A stretch of 64,000 nt of DNA from CAYWQB01 sp964460785. GTDB taxonomy: Bacteria; Chlamydiota; Chlamydiia; Chlamydiales; CAYWQB01. Below the pieces are notes generated by a model. That model did not search any database. It was not told the DNA's origin and saw only the letters and a program-made list of their open reading frames with translations. The stretch's first letter is position 1; each line of letters opens with the position of its first letter. This document shows positions 42,711-51,100 of the stretch, one piece after another. The translations under genes were made by a program, and so were the position numbers. The stretch is from assembly GCA_964460785.1 (NCBI GenBank), contig CAYWQB010000002.1, positions 62,001-126,000 of the forward strand, given 5' to 3'.

Positions 42711-43912
42711 AGCTTTACTCTCCCCTACAAGCACTCAAGGATTCATATCTCTTCCAAACCATCCAAAAGAAAGCAGATGAGTTTGAAGCGCGCTATCCTC
42801 ACAGGAAGCTGATTCATTTAGGGATTGGAGACACTTCCACCCCTTTACCCCAATGTATCACGTCTCCTCTTGCTGACTATGTGCTGCAACTGGGGTCTAA
42901 AGAGGGGTATGCAGGTTATGGACCCTCTGAAGGTATCCCATCTCTAAGAGAGTCCATCGCAACACAAATTTACCACAACCTTTGCTCCCCGGATGAGGTC
43001 TTTTTATCTGATGGAGCAAAGTGCGACCTTGCTCGCTTACTTTTCTTTTTTGGCCCTGATGCTTGCATAGGCCTTCAATCCCCCTCCTACCCTGCTTTTA
43101 TTGATGACACTGTTTTATCTGGTGCCAGTGGTGCATATGAGGAGAGCTTACAGCGCTATACAAACTTACGCTTTTTCCCCTGCTCCCCAGAAAATAATTT
43201 TTTTCCAAATTATGGAGAGAATCCAGAGATTGATCTGCTCTATGTTTGCAATCCAAATAACCCAACAGGCTCCTGTCATACTCGTCAAGAGCTGACCGAA
43301 CTTGTGCAACATGCAAAAGAGAATCAGTATATTATCATTTATGATGTGGCCTACCGAGATTTTCTCCACCTTCCGGATTACCCTAAAAGCATTTATGAAA
43401 TCGAAGGGGCTGAGCAAGTTGCTATTGAAGTAGGCTCTTTCTCTAAAGGGTTTGGCTTTACTGGTATTCGACTAGGATGGGTAGTGATCCCAAAAGCTTT
43501 AAGGTACCACTGTGGCACAAGCATCCATGAAAAGTGGTCTCGCTATATTAATACCTGCTTTAATGGCCCATCACGGCTCAGTCAGATGGCTGGAGTGTTT
43601 GCTCTAAAGCCAGAGGGCCTTGCGTGGTCTGCTCAGACAATTCGAGAAAAGGTTCACAATGCCCAACAACTGAAGCAAGCTTTGCAGTCAAAAGGGTTGA
43701 CCTGTTTTGGAGGCGAGCAAGCTCCTTACCTTTGGTTACAAACCCCAGGAGTTAGCAGCTGGGATAGCTTCCAAGCATTTCTGAACCAATACCAAATTCT
43801 CACAGTACCAGGTATTGGATTTGGCAACAGGGGGGATGGATTCTTGCGCCTTAGTGCCTTTCCAAGCAGCGAGGTTATCCAGGAAGCGATTGAGCGCATC
43901 CTTCGCTTTTAG
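42704..43912 (+). CDS. dapL: L,L-diaminopimelate aminotransferase
   Basis: DapL converts tetrahydrodipicolinate directly to L,L-DAP, bypassing the DapD/C/E steps; it is the chlamydial and plant route. The 402-residue fold-type I PLP enzyme has LGIGDTSTPLPQ, the Asn/Asp in VCNPNNPTG and IIYDVAYRDFLH, and the PLP Lys in SFSKGFGFTGIRLGW. It overlaps asd by 7 nt and the convergent tsaC by 4 nt. It ends the operon. Confidence 0.95.
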   Translation: MLKLYSPLQALKDSYLFQTIQKKADEFEARYPHRKLIHLGIGDTSTPLPQCITSPLADYVLQLGSKEGYAGYGPSEGIPSLRESIATQIYHNLCSPDEVFLSDGAKCDLARLLFFFGPDACIGLQSPSYPAFIDDTVLSGASGAYEESLQRYTNLRFFPCSPENNFFPNYGENPEIDLLYVCNPNNPTGSCHTRQELTELVQHAKENQYIIIYDVAYRDFLHLPDYPKSIYEIEGAEQVAIEVGSFSKGFGFTGIRLGWVVIPKALRYHCGTSIHEKWSRYINTCFNGPSRLSQMAGVFALKPEGLAWSAQTIREKVHNAQQLKQALQSKGLTCFGGEQAPYLWLQTPGVSSWDSFQAFLNQYQILTVPGIGFGNRGDGFLRLSAFPSSEVIQEAIERILRF

Positions 43913-44490
43913 AGGCCGACAATCGCAGGAAATACATGCTGTAAAATATCTGAAGAAAGAGAACCTCTACGTAAAACCTTATGAGACTGCCCATCCGTAT
44001 ATACAATCGTTGAAGGTTCTGCATGGGAAGGGATTGCCCCTTCTAAAACAGGAAAATTCTCTCCAAAGCAAGCTTCCACTTGCTGTGCACTTTGCAAAGC
44101 AGGCTCCCCTGAAAGGTTAGCACTCGTCACAAAAAGGGGTCCTGTACGGGAGAGCAGCTCTAATGTTTTGGCATGTGCAGGGACACGAAAGCCAATAGTA
44201 GGGAGACTTGTGAATGGGTTATCTTTCTTCACATGTGTGACTAAAGAAAATGCTCCAGGCCACAGTGTTTGGACTCGTTCCCAAAGATCTTGGGGAAGGG
44301 GCTCTAGCCACTTGGCCACCTCTTGAGCTGTTGCACAGAGCAGTAAAATTTGCTTGCTTTCCGGCCGCCTTTTGATTTCATACAGTACGTCAGGGTTTTG
44401 GCAAGCTAAGCCATAAACTGTATCCGTCGGCACGGCGATTGCTTGTCCTTTTTGAAGAGATGCCTCTCCTTCAGCAAGAGTGATGAGCAT
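43909..44490 (-). CDS. tsaC: Threonylcarbamoyl-AMP synthase (TsaC/Sua5/YrdC family)
   Basis: The 193-residue protein has PTDTVYGLACQNPDVLYEIK, KRRPESKQILLL, and TSANLSGEPAL, the standard YrdC-domain motifs for binding ATP, bicarbonate and threonine. It makes threonylcarbamoyl-AMP for t6A37 of ANN-decoding tRNAs. No Sua5 C-terminal domain is present. It starts 5 nt after the fliA stop, so it may be read through from the flagellar operon. Confidence 0.93.
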   Translation of the reverse strand: MLITLAEGEASLQKGQAIAVPTDTVYGLACQNPDVLYEIKRRPESKQILLLCATAQEVAKWLEPLPQDLWERVQTLWPGAFSLVTHVKKDNPFTSLPTIGFRVPAHAKTLELLSRTGPLFVTSANLSGEPALQSAQQVEACFGENFPVLEGAIPSHAEPSTIVYTDGQSHKVLRRGSLSSDILQHVFPAIVGL

Positions 44491-44495
44491 AATAA

Positions 44496-45278
44496 TTAAA
44501 ATAGGTTGGTAAACTCTCCAACATGGGGACGCAAGCGTGCACGAAGACGAATCAAAGCTTTAGTATGAATTTGTGAGATCCTTGATTCAGTCACTCCCAT
44601 GATCTGGCCAATTTCTTTTAACATGAGGTTTTCATAGTAATAAAGAACAAGAACTGTTTTCTCTTGTTCGGGAAGATTATAGACCGCATCTTCTATAAAA
44701 TCAGCTATTTCCCGCCGGTCGGCAACCTCAAAACTTGTCTTGGCATTCTCATCAGGAATCCGCTCACTAATGTGGACTCCTGCTGCATCCTCATCAGAGG
44801 AACGATCTAAAGAGAGCAGGATAGCAGGACGCACACGGAGCACAAGCTCATCATAACGCTCAATTGTTACTCCAAGATCCTTTGCCATCTCTTCATCTGT
44901 CGGCTCTCGCCCTAGCTTCTGCTGTAGGCGATGTGTTGCCTCTTCAATCTCATTTGCTTTTTGATGGACACTTCTAGGCACCCAATCCAAGGAGCGCATC
45001 TCATCGATGATGCTTCCTTTAATCAAAAGTTGTGCATAGGTTTCAAACTTTGCTTTTCGGGAGGGATCAAATCGTTCTACTGCTTTAATGAGCCCTAAAA
45101 CTCCCGTAGAATAAAGATCATCTCGCTGTACATGTTTAGGCAATGTGACGGCAAGCCTACCCACAACGATCTTCACTAAGTAAAGATAGTGAGTAATGAG
45201 GTGGTCTCTTAAGCTCTCTTTTTTTGTACGGAGGTACTCTTTCCACACTTTTTTTATCTTGCCAGCATCTTCAGCCAT
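44496..45278 (-). CDS. fliA: RNA polymerase sigma-28 factor (FliA/RpsD)
   Basis: The 260-residue sigma70-family protein has region 2 (HLITHYLYLVKIVVGRL, RDDLYSTGVLGLIKAVERFD, KFETYAQLLIKGSIIDEMR with the -10-contacting RSLDWVPRS), region 3 and region 4 (ENLMLKEIGQIMGVTESRIS). The RSLDWVPRS motif is typical of FliA/WhiG. Chlamydia has a sigma28 next to flhA; here it follows flhF and a small membrane gene. Late flagellar genes 6-8 kb away carry candidate sigma28 promoters. Confidence 0.95.
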   Translation of the reverse strand: MAEDAGKIKKVWKEYLRTKKESLRDHLITHYLYLVKIVVGRLAVTLPKHVQRDDLYSTGVLGLIKAVERFDPSRKAKFETYAQLLIKGSIIDEMRSLDWVPRSVHQKANEIEEATHRLQQKLGREPTDEEMAKDLGVTIERYDELVLRVRPAILLSLDRSSDEDAAGVHISERIPDENAKTSFEVADRREIADFIEDAVYNLPEQEKTVLVLYYYENLMLKEIGQIMGVTESRISQIHTKALIRLRARLRPHVGEFTNLF

Positions 45279-45284
45279 CTCTTA

Positions 45285-45614
45285 CTACCCCCGCATGCCA
45301 TCTTGCTCTGCTTCACTCTGTTCTATCACCCTTACTGCATCATCGATCGCTTCTACCTCTTCTAACTCATCTGACCGTGAATAGCCTTTTTTCAATTCTT
45401 CTTTTGTGCGCTGCACTTCGGTGGGGAAAACAACCTGCAGATAGAGGTGGCGAAAAATGACTTGGGATAAGATCCCAACAATCCACATCGTAGCAAGAGC
45501 ATAAAGCACAGTCACTAACCACCCCTGTCCTGTAAACAAGCTGACTGCTGCCACCAAGCATGTACTGATTAGGGTAAATAAAAAGACTAAGATAAAGATG
45601 TGCCTTTGATCCAT
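45285..45614 (-). CDS. Small two-helix membrane protein between flhF and fliA
   Basis: I do not recognise this 109-residue protein. It begins MDQRHIFILVFLFTLISTCL and has two hydrophobic helices (about 6-27 and 32-55), then a basic/acidic cytoplasmic tail with a helical, acidic end (ELEEVEAIDDAVRVIEQSE). It lies one nucleotide from the flhF stop and 6 nt from fliA, a fully embedded operon position that in many bacteria is held by flhG. It has no P-loop, so it is not FlhG. Confidence 0.75.
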   Translation of the reverse strand: MDQRHIFILVFLFTLISTCLVAAVSLFTGQGWLVTVLYALATMWIVGILSQVIFRHLYLQVVFPTEVQRTKEELKKGYSRSDELEEVEAIDDAVRVIEQSEAEQDGMRG

Positions 45615-45615
45615 C

Positions 45616-46959
45616 TTATCCTCTCATTTGTACTGTTTGGGAGAGCTCTTGCTTTGCTTCTAACCTTTCTTCGAGCAAGATCTTTTTTGCGACCTCTTGA
45701 CTATCGGCTATTTTCAGTCCTCGATCCAATGAAGAACTAGAAGTTAAATAGCTGAGAGGGAGCTTTGTCTGATGGCAAAGGTTTGCTAAAATTCCCACTG
45801 TCTCCGCACGGTCCATATGAGAAACCATTAAGCTATCTAGAGAGCTTGTCGCTAGCCCTCTCAGTTGCTGATTTAGATGGTGAAAAGGAGCTGATCCATG
45901 CACAACAAAATGACTTGTTACTTCAGGTAAGAGCTTTTGGATTCCTTTTTGTACCTCATGAAAGGACAGGTCTCCGATGCTTTGGCTTTCCACAGAGATA
46001 AAGACAAGGTCTGACACTGCTGCCGCATCGAGCTTCTGGTTCAGCTCTTTTAAGGTTGAGGCTTGAGAAATGCGAATCCCTTCCTTTGCCAGTTGCTCAA
46101 CAAAGTGCATGGGCTTTTGGGAGGTGAGCTCCCCCTCTCCGAAGAGGATAATCTCTACTCTTTTACCTAGAGCCTGGACGTATTGCCTAGCAATGCGTGA
46201 GCACAGCATAAACTTTCCAGCCCCGCGCTCTCCATAAACCGCATGAAAGGAGGCTCGATAACGATCTAAGCAAATGGGCCCATAGCAGGGAATTAACCGA
46301 GCAATTTCCCTCTTAAGAAACTGAAAGCAAGCTGTTCTCTTACTACTTGGTTTTGTTAAGTCAATCGCTGGGAACTCTTGACTCATTTTATACTGCAAAG
46401 AAATCGCGAGTGGTTGTGAAAAGCCTTTGCGCTGTAAAAACCCCATAAAAGGAGCATCTGGGTTTTGAGGAGGAGCTCCCATCTCTCGAGCCTCCAAAGT
46501 CTCTTCATGTACACGCCGACGCACTTGCTCTTCATAACTACTTGGCTTTGCTAGTTGGGGCCGCACCTCTTCTACTTGCTCTTTAACCTCAAGCTTCCCT
46601 GCACAACGCTGCCGAAGGGCTTCTAAGGCTTTTCTAGAAGCCTCATCATCATTTTCCTGGCTCTTGTTGTTAGATGCATAAGTTGGTGGTACTGGAGCTA
46701 TTTTTTCTCGTGCAGCAGAGCTTAAACTCAGTACATCTTCAGTATCCCTAGAGGGAGGCTTGCTTGCCTGAGGTTTCTCCATACTAGTTTCCTCCGCCTC
46801 CTCCTTGGCTGCGGTCACTTCAATCTCCATTCCCTTAGAGAACAATCCTTCTTTCTTCACAGGGCGTGATAAGAGAATCATCACCTCTTCGCCCATAGCT
46901 TGGCGAGCTTTTTCTGTCGCTTCTTGCTCTGTTTTTCCGCGAAATTTCTGTACTTTCAT
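45616..46959 (-). CDS. flhF: Flagellar biosynthesis protein FlhF, with degenerate GTPase motifs
   Basis: FlhF is an SRP-type GTPase that places or numbers flagella. The N-terminal B domain is clear: MKVQKFRGKTEQEATEKARQ, then GEEVMILLSRPV. A low-complexity region spans about 65-145; the N/G domains follow. The P-loop reads YGERGAGKFMLCSR, lacking the Thr/Ser after GK, the Mg-coordinating residue. The DTAGRS region is VFISVESQS and the TKLD region is VSHMDRAE. These suggest reduced or no GTPase activity. The ATG at 46959 is chosen over a GTG at 46965. It lies between flhA and a small membrane gene. Confidence 0.85.
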   Translation of the reverse strand: MKVQKFRGKTEQEATEKARQAMGEEVMILLSRPVKKEGLFSKGMEIEVTAAKEEAEETSMEKPQASKPPSRDTEDVLSLSSAAREKIAPVPPTYASNNKSQENDDEASRKALEALRQRCAGKLEVKEQVEEVRPQLAKPSSYEEQVRRRVHEETLEAREMGAPPQNPDAPFMGFLQRKGFSQPLAISLQYKMSQEFPAIDLTKPSSKRTACFQFLKREIARLIPCYGPICLDRYRASFHAVYGERGAGKFMLCSRIARQYVQALGKRVEIILFGEGELTSQKPMHFVEQLAKEGIRISQASTLKELNQKLDAAAVSDLVFISVESQSIGDLSFHEVQKGIQKLLPEVTSHFVVHGSAPFHHLNQQLRGLATSSLDSLMVSHMDRAETVGILANLCHQTKLPLSYLTSSSSLDRGLKIADSQEVAKKILLEERLEAKQELSQTVQMRG

Positions 46960-46975
46960 TCTCACTTATCCCCAA

Positions 46976-49072
46976 TTAGGACATTAACACATCTGGGGCA
47001 ATCACCCCGATAGAAACCACTTCCATGTCTGGAACAACCTCACTAAATGAAAGGACCGGCAGTTTTGGTAAGCTTCTCTCAACCAGCCGCCGAAAGGGTA
47101 AACGCAAGCTTGTACTCAGCAAGATGACAGGCTGAACCCCCTCTTGGATTCCCTTTTCTACAAATGAGCGGATCGCAGCTGTAACCTTTTTTGTTGTTTC
47201 TGGCCGCATAACAATTCTCGAACCAAAGTCACTTTTTTGGATGCTTTCAGAAAGCATTTGTTCAACCTTTGGGTCAATGGCAATGATATGAAGTGTCCGT
47301 TCATCACCACCATACTGCTTAGAGATTGTCCGTGCAAGCCCATGGCGCACATATTCTGTTAAGAGATCAGAGTCTTGCGTCTGCACGGCATGATCAGCGA
47401 GCACCTCTAAGATGGAAGCTATATCCCGAATTGGGATTCGCTCACGCAGTAAATTTTGTAATACTTTCAGAATTTGACCAAGAGTCATTTGGTTTGGAAT
47501 CAATTCTTCGATAACAGCTGACGCATATTCTTTCGCATTTTCGATAAGGCGAGAGACTTCTTGTCGATTTAACAACTCATAAGCATGAGCATGAATCACT
47601 TCCGTAAGGTGTGTTGCTAAAACAGAGAGGGTATCCACTACCGTGTAGCCAGCAGCCTCTGCTTTTTCCTTATGTGCAGCAGAAATCCACAGAGCTTGCA
47701 GGCCAAAAGCAGGTTCAATGGTCTGAATCCCAGGGACGGATACCTCAACACTTCCGGGGTTCATTGCTAAAAAGCTATCAAGCTGCAAACTCCCTGCAGC
47801 AACCTCTATCCCTTTGATTTTGATGACATAATGGTTTGAATCTAAAACCATATTATCACGGATACGTATGGGAGGCACAACAAGCCCTAACTCTGAGGCT
47901 ATTTGTCGACGAATCACAGAGATTCTAGAGAGTAGGTCGCCTCCTTGCGCTTGATCCACAAGAGGAATTAAGCCATAGCCGAGCTCTATCTCCATGGGGT
48001 CTACATAGAGAACTTTTTCTACTTCATCATTTGTTGAAGGAGAGCTTTGGGCAGCTTCTGCTCCAACACCTTCCCTTTCCATCTCTTCAACTTTCTCTGC
48101 ATTCACCTTCCACAAGAAAAATCCATAAGCACCAATTGCTAAAGACATCGGAATCATGACCACCATGGGCATCCCTGGCACAAAGCTAAGGAAAAGCAAA
48201 ATGGCTGCTGTGATCATGAGAACACGTGGATTATTGAGGAGCTGGTGGTGAAAGGTCTCCCCTAAAGACTCTTTTGAAGAGGCTCGCGTGACAATAATAC
48301 CTGCTCCCACAGAGATGAGAAGGGCAGGGATCTGGGACACAAGTCCATCCCCTACTGTAAGAGTGGTATAGGTTTCCAGCGCTTCATCCCAAGCCATGCC
48401 CTTCACAGCCATGCCGATGATGAACCCTCCAAGGAGGTTTACAATCGTAATGATGATCCCAGCAATGGCATCACCACGCACAAACTTTGAGGCACCATCC
48501 ATGCTTCCGTAAAAGTCAGCCTCAGCAGTGATTTTATTTCTTCGGTGCTTTGCCTCTTGCTCATCAATGATGCCAGCATTTAAATCCGCATCAATACTCA
48601 TCTGCTTACCTGGCATAGCATCCAGTGTAAAACGTGCGGAGACCTCTGCTATACGCCCTGACCCCTTGGTAATAACCACGAAGTTAATCACTGTGAGCAG
48701 GATAAAAATAATAATCCCGACAACTAAGTTCCCTCCAGTAACGAACTCTCCAAAGGTGCGAATGATTTCCCCTGCGCGTGCTTCTGAAAGAATCATTCTC
48801 GTTGAGGCGATATTCAAGCCGAGCCGAAAAAGAGTAAGGAACAGTAAGAGCGAGGGAAATGAGTTAAACTCTAAGCTTTCTTCCACATACATTGTGATGA
48901 GTAGAGTTGCCACCGCAAGGACGATATTCACGGAGAGCAGCGAGTCGAGCAAAATAGGAGGTAGAGGGATAACCAGTAGCAGGATGATACTGACCACAGA
49001 AACGGCTAGTATGACATCGCTGTGTCTTTGGAACTTAGAAAATAGGCGGCCTGCGCCTACGGAGGTGGCCAT
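46976..49072 (-). CDS. flhA: Flagellar export gate protein FlhA
   Basis: The 698-residue protein has about eight transmembrane helices in residues 15-335 with the FHIPEP motifs LLLFLTLFRLGLNIASTR and FTLDAMPGKQMSIDADLNAG, then a cytoplasmic domain from about 365 that receives export cargo. It differs from sctV at 20168-22306 but is clearly related. Its neighbours (flhF, fliA, flhB) mark it as flagellar. Chlamydia also keeps flhA next to sigma28. The ATG follows AGGAA. Confidence 0.95.
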   Translation of the reverse strand: MATSVGAGRLFSKFQRHSDVILAVSVVSIILLLVIPLPPILLDSLLSVNIVLAVATLLITMYVEESLEFNSFPSLLLFLTLFRLGLNIASTRMILSEARAGEIIRTFGEFVTGGNLVVGIIIFILLTVINFVVITKGSGRIAEVSARFTLDAMPGKQMSIDADLNAGIIDEQEAKHRRNKITAEADFYGSMDGASKFVRGDAIAGIIITIVNLLGGFIIGMAVKGMAWDEALETYTTLTVGDGLVSQIPALLISVGAGIIVTRASSKESLGETFHHQLLNNPRVLMITAAILLFLSFVPGMPMVVMIPMSLAIGAYGFFLWKVNAEKVEEMEREGVGAEAAQSSPSTNDEVEKVLYVDPMEIELGYGLIPLVDQAQGGDLLSRISVIRRQIASELGLVVPPIRIRDNMVLDSNHYVIKIKGIEVAAGSLQLDSFLAMNPGSVEVSVPGIQTIEPAFGLQALWISAAHKEKAEAAGYTVVDTLSVLATHLTEVIHAHAYELLNRQEVSRLIENAKEYASAVIEELIPNQMTLGQILKVLQNLLRERIPIRDIASILEVLADHAVQTQDSDLLTEYVRHGLARTISKQYGGDERTLHIIAIDPKVEQMLSESIQKSDFGSRIVMRPETTKKVTAAIRSFVEKGIQEGVQPVILLSTSLRLPFRRLVERSLPKLPVLSFSEVVPDMEVVSIGVIAPDVLMS

Positions 49073-49112
49073 AAGAAATTCCTACTGAGTTTCCAACAGT
49101 TCTTAGTGGCAT

Positions 49113-49118
49113 ATTATA
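49113..49118 (-). promoter_or_regulatory. Possible -10 element of a promoter for flhA-flhF-fliA
   Basis: A consensus TATAAT on the minus strand (49118-49113) lies 41 nt before the flhA ATG, within the 86-nt flhB-flhA gap. No good -35 is visible. It may let flhA be transcribed apart from flhB. Confidence 0.35.
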
Positions 49119-49158
49119 CAAATTTTGAAAAAACGCACGCTTAAAATAGCAAAAATCC

Positions 49159-50259
49159 TTAAGGCGTTGGTCCTTGCATTTGAGAGGCTGGGGATTCCTT
49201 CTGATTTAAGCGGTAGACATAGGCTAAGACTTCAGCCACAGAGTGATAGAAGTCAGGGGGAACATACATCCCCACATCAATTGTACGGTAAAGTCCTCGT
49301 GCCAACGGAGGGTTTTCAACGATGGGAATGTCATGCTCACGAGCCAGTTCTTTGATGGACTCTGCTAATTTCCTAGCTCCTTTGGCAACACACATAGGCG
49401 CACTCATTTTTTGTGCATCATACTTAATAGCAACAGCATAGTGAATTGGATTTGTCACCACAACATCTGCATGCTCCACATTTGACTTCATTCTGCTTTG
49501 GATAAAAGAGACCATTGCTGAACGAAGGCGGGACTTCACCAAGGGGTCCCCTTCAGACTGCTTGGACTCATCCTTCACTTCTTGCTTAGTCATTTTCATC
49601 TCTTGACGAAAGCGGAACTTTTGAAAAACAAAATCCAACACCCCCACAACATTAAAAATCGCCGCCACGATGAGGGCCATCCAAAAGACTTCCCACATCA
49701 AGTAGTCATAAATTTTCTCTGGGTTGGTCTCCATTAAGCGTGAGATTGTAGGAAGCGAAAAGTGGATAAACAGGTAAAGAACAACAGCAACGATGAGTAA
49801 CTTTGCCACCCCAAAGAGCGTTTTCATGACAACTCTTGAGTCAAAAAAACGCTTATAATTCTTCACATCAAAGATATTGAGCTTATCTAGCTTGGGCTTG
49901 AACTTTTCAAAAGTAATAAGCCATCCCATTTGCAGGACATTGGAAAAGATCCCCATAATAAAAAGGCAAACAAGCAAAGGGGCCATTAAAAGGGCCAAAG
50001 CATAGATCCCCTCTCTTCCCCAGTACACAATAGATTCGAAATCACCAAAAGGCTCCATGAGGTGATTGAAAATCCCTAAAATCAGGTCCCTCAATCGGTC
50101 AAAGAAAAACCCTGCTACAAGCAAAAAAAACAGCACGCCAGCAGAAAGCATTAGCCCCATGATTAAATCTTGGGACTTCGATACATTTCCTTTCTTACGC
50201 GCTTCTTGTAATTTCCGCGGCGTAGCTTCTTCTGTTTTATCTTGCCAATCATCAGCCAT
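49159..50259 (-). CDS. flhB: Flagellar export switch protein FlhB
   Basis: The 366-residue protein begins MADDWQDKTEEATPRKLQEA and has four transmembrane helices over about 30-215, then the cytoplasmic domain with an autocleavage motif NPIH at residues 270-273 (normally NPTH; Asn-Pro retained). It ends in a Pro/Ser/Gln-rich tail. It switches export from hook to filament substrates. It is distinct from sctU. The ATG at 50259 is chosen over the TTG at 50280, whose seven extra residues are unconserved. Confidence 0.95.
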   Translation of the reverse strand: MADDWQDKTEEATPRKLQEARKKGNVSKSQDLIMGLMLSAGVLFFLLVAGFFFDRLRDLILGIFNHLMEPFGDFESIVYWGREGIYALALLMAPLLVCLFIMGIFSNVLQMGWLITFEKFKPKLDKLNIFDVKNYKRFFDSRVVMKTLFGVAKLLIVAVVLYLFIHFSLPTISRLMETNPEKIYDYLMWEVFWMALIVAAIFNVVGVLDFVFQKFRFRQEMKMTKQEVKDESKQSEGDPLVKSRLRSAMVSFIQSRMKSNVEHADVVVTNPIHYAVAIKYDAQKMSAPMCVAKGARKLAESIKELAREHDIPIVENPPLARGLYRTIDVGMYVPPDFYHSVAEVLAYVYRLNQKESPASQMQGPTP

Positions 50260-50311
50260 AGCTCGTACAATAGTAGCCAACTGCTATTAAATTCTATCTT
50301 GATTCTACTCT

Positions 50312-51100
50312 TTGACGAACGACTTTTCCTCTAATACCCTTCTTAAGCTTTGTTATGATGGTGCGCCATTTGATGGATGGCAAGACAACCACACCAATCA
50401 ATCTATTGAGGGTCATCTATCTACAGCTCTTGCAAGAGTTCTTGGTGTTCGCCCCAAACTGCAGGCTGCAAGTCGCACAGATAAAGGTGTACATGCACTG
50501 GATCAGGCTGTAAATTTTCACTTACCAAAGCCCTTCCCTTTAGAACGCCTCCCCTTCGCATTAAACCGCTATCTGCCTGCAGAAATACGCGTCCTACATG
50601 CTACAGCTGTTTCACCAACCTTTCACCCTTCCTTACACGCAAAAGAAAAGCACTACTGCTACTACACTTGCTTAGGGCCCACCCAGCTTCCTTGGTTTGC
50701 TCCTACCTCATGGCATGTTCCTCACCAGCTAGACCTTGGAGCCATGCGTAGAGCAAGCCTTTGTCTGATTGGAAAGCATGACTTTCGCTCCTTTTGCAAC
50801 CTCCACCAAAATCAAGTAGTCGACGATGCCACTTGTCACCTACACTCTATAGAGATTGAGTCCCTGCATGCAAATCGACTCTGCTTTCATATTCGAGGCA
50901 ACCGCTTTTTATACAAAATGGTGCGAACATTAGTTGGAACATTAGTGGATGTGGGACGTCACCGTACCTCTTTTGAAGAGATCCCTAAAATTCTCAGCCA
51001 GCGAGATCGCAAAACAGCCGGACAAGCGGCTCCTGCTCACGGCCTATTTTTAGCTAACATACAGTGGTTAGACACTTCTTATCGAGCAGGTGATTCCTAA
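50312..51100 (+). CDS. truA: tRNA pseudouridine(38-40) synthase
   Basis: TruA modifies positions 38-40 of the anticodon arm. The 262-residue protein has LKLCYDGAPFDGWQDN, the catalytic Asp in ASRTDKGVHALDQAVNF, and NRFLYKMVRTLVGTLVDVG. The only available start before conserved sequence is TTG at 50312. It is divergent from flhB and overlaps the 3' end of the convergent NlpC gene by 47 nt. Confidence 0.94.
   Translation: MTNDFSSNTLLKLCYDGAPFDGWQDNHTNQSIEGHLSTALARVLGVRPKLQAASRTDKGVHALDQAVNFHLPKPFPLERLPFALNRYLPAEIRVLHATAVSPTFHPSLHAKEKHYCYYTCLGPTQLPWFAPTSWHVPHQLDLGAMRRASLCLIGKHDFRSFCNLHQNQVVDDATCHLHSIEIESLHANRLCFHIRGNRFLYKMVRTLVGTLVDVGRHRTSFEEIPKILSQRDRKTAGQAAPAHGLFLANIQWLDTSYRAGDS

Noticed and set aside
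46976..50259. A second virulence type III system
   Set aside because: The FlhA/FlhB pair sits with flhF and fliA, and a flagellin gene is nearby; these are flagellar paralogues.
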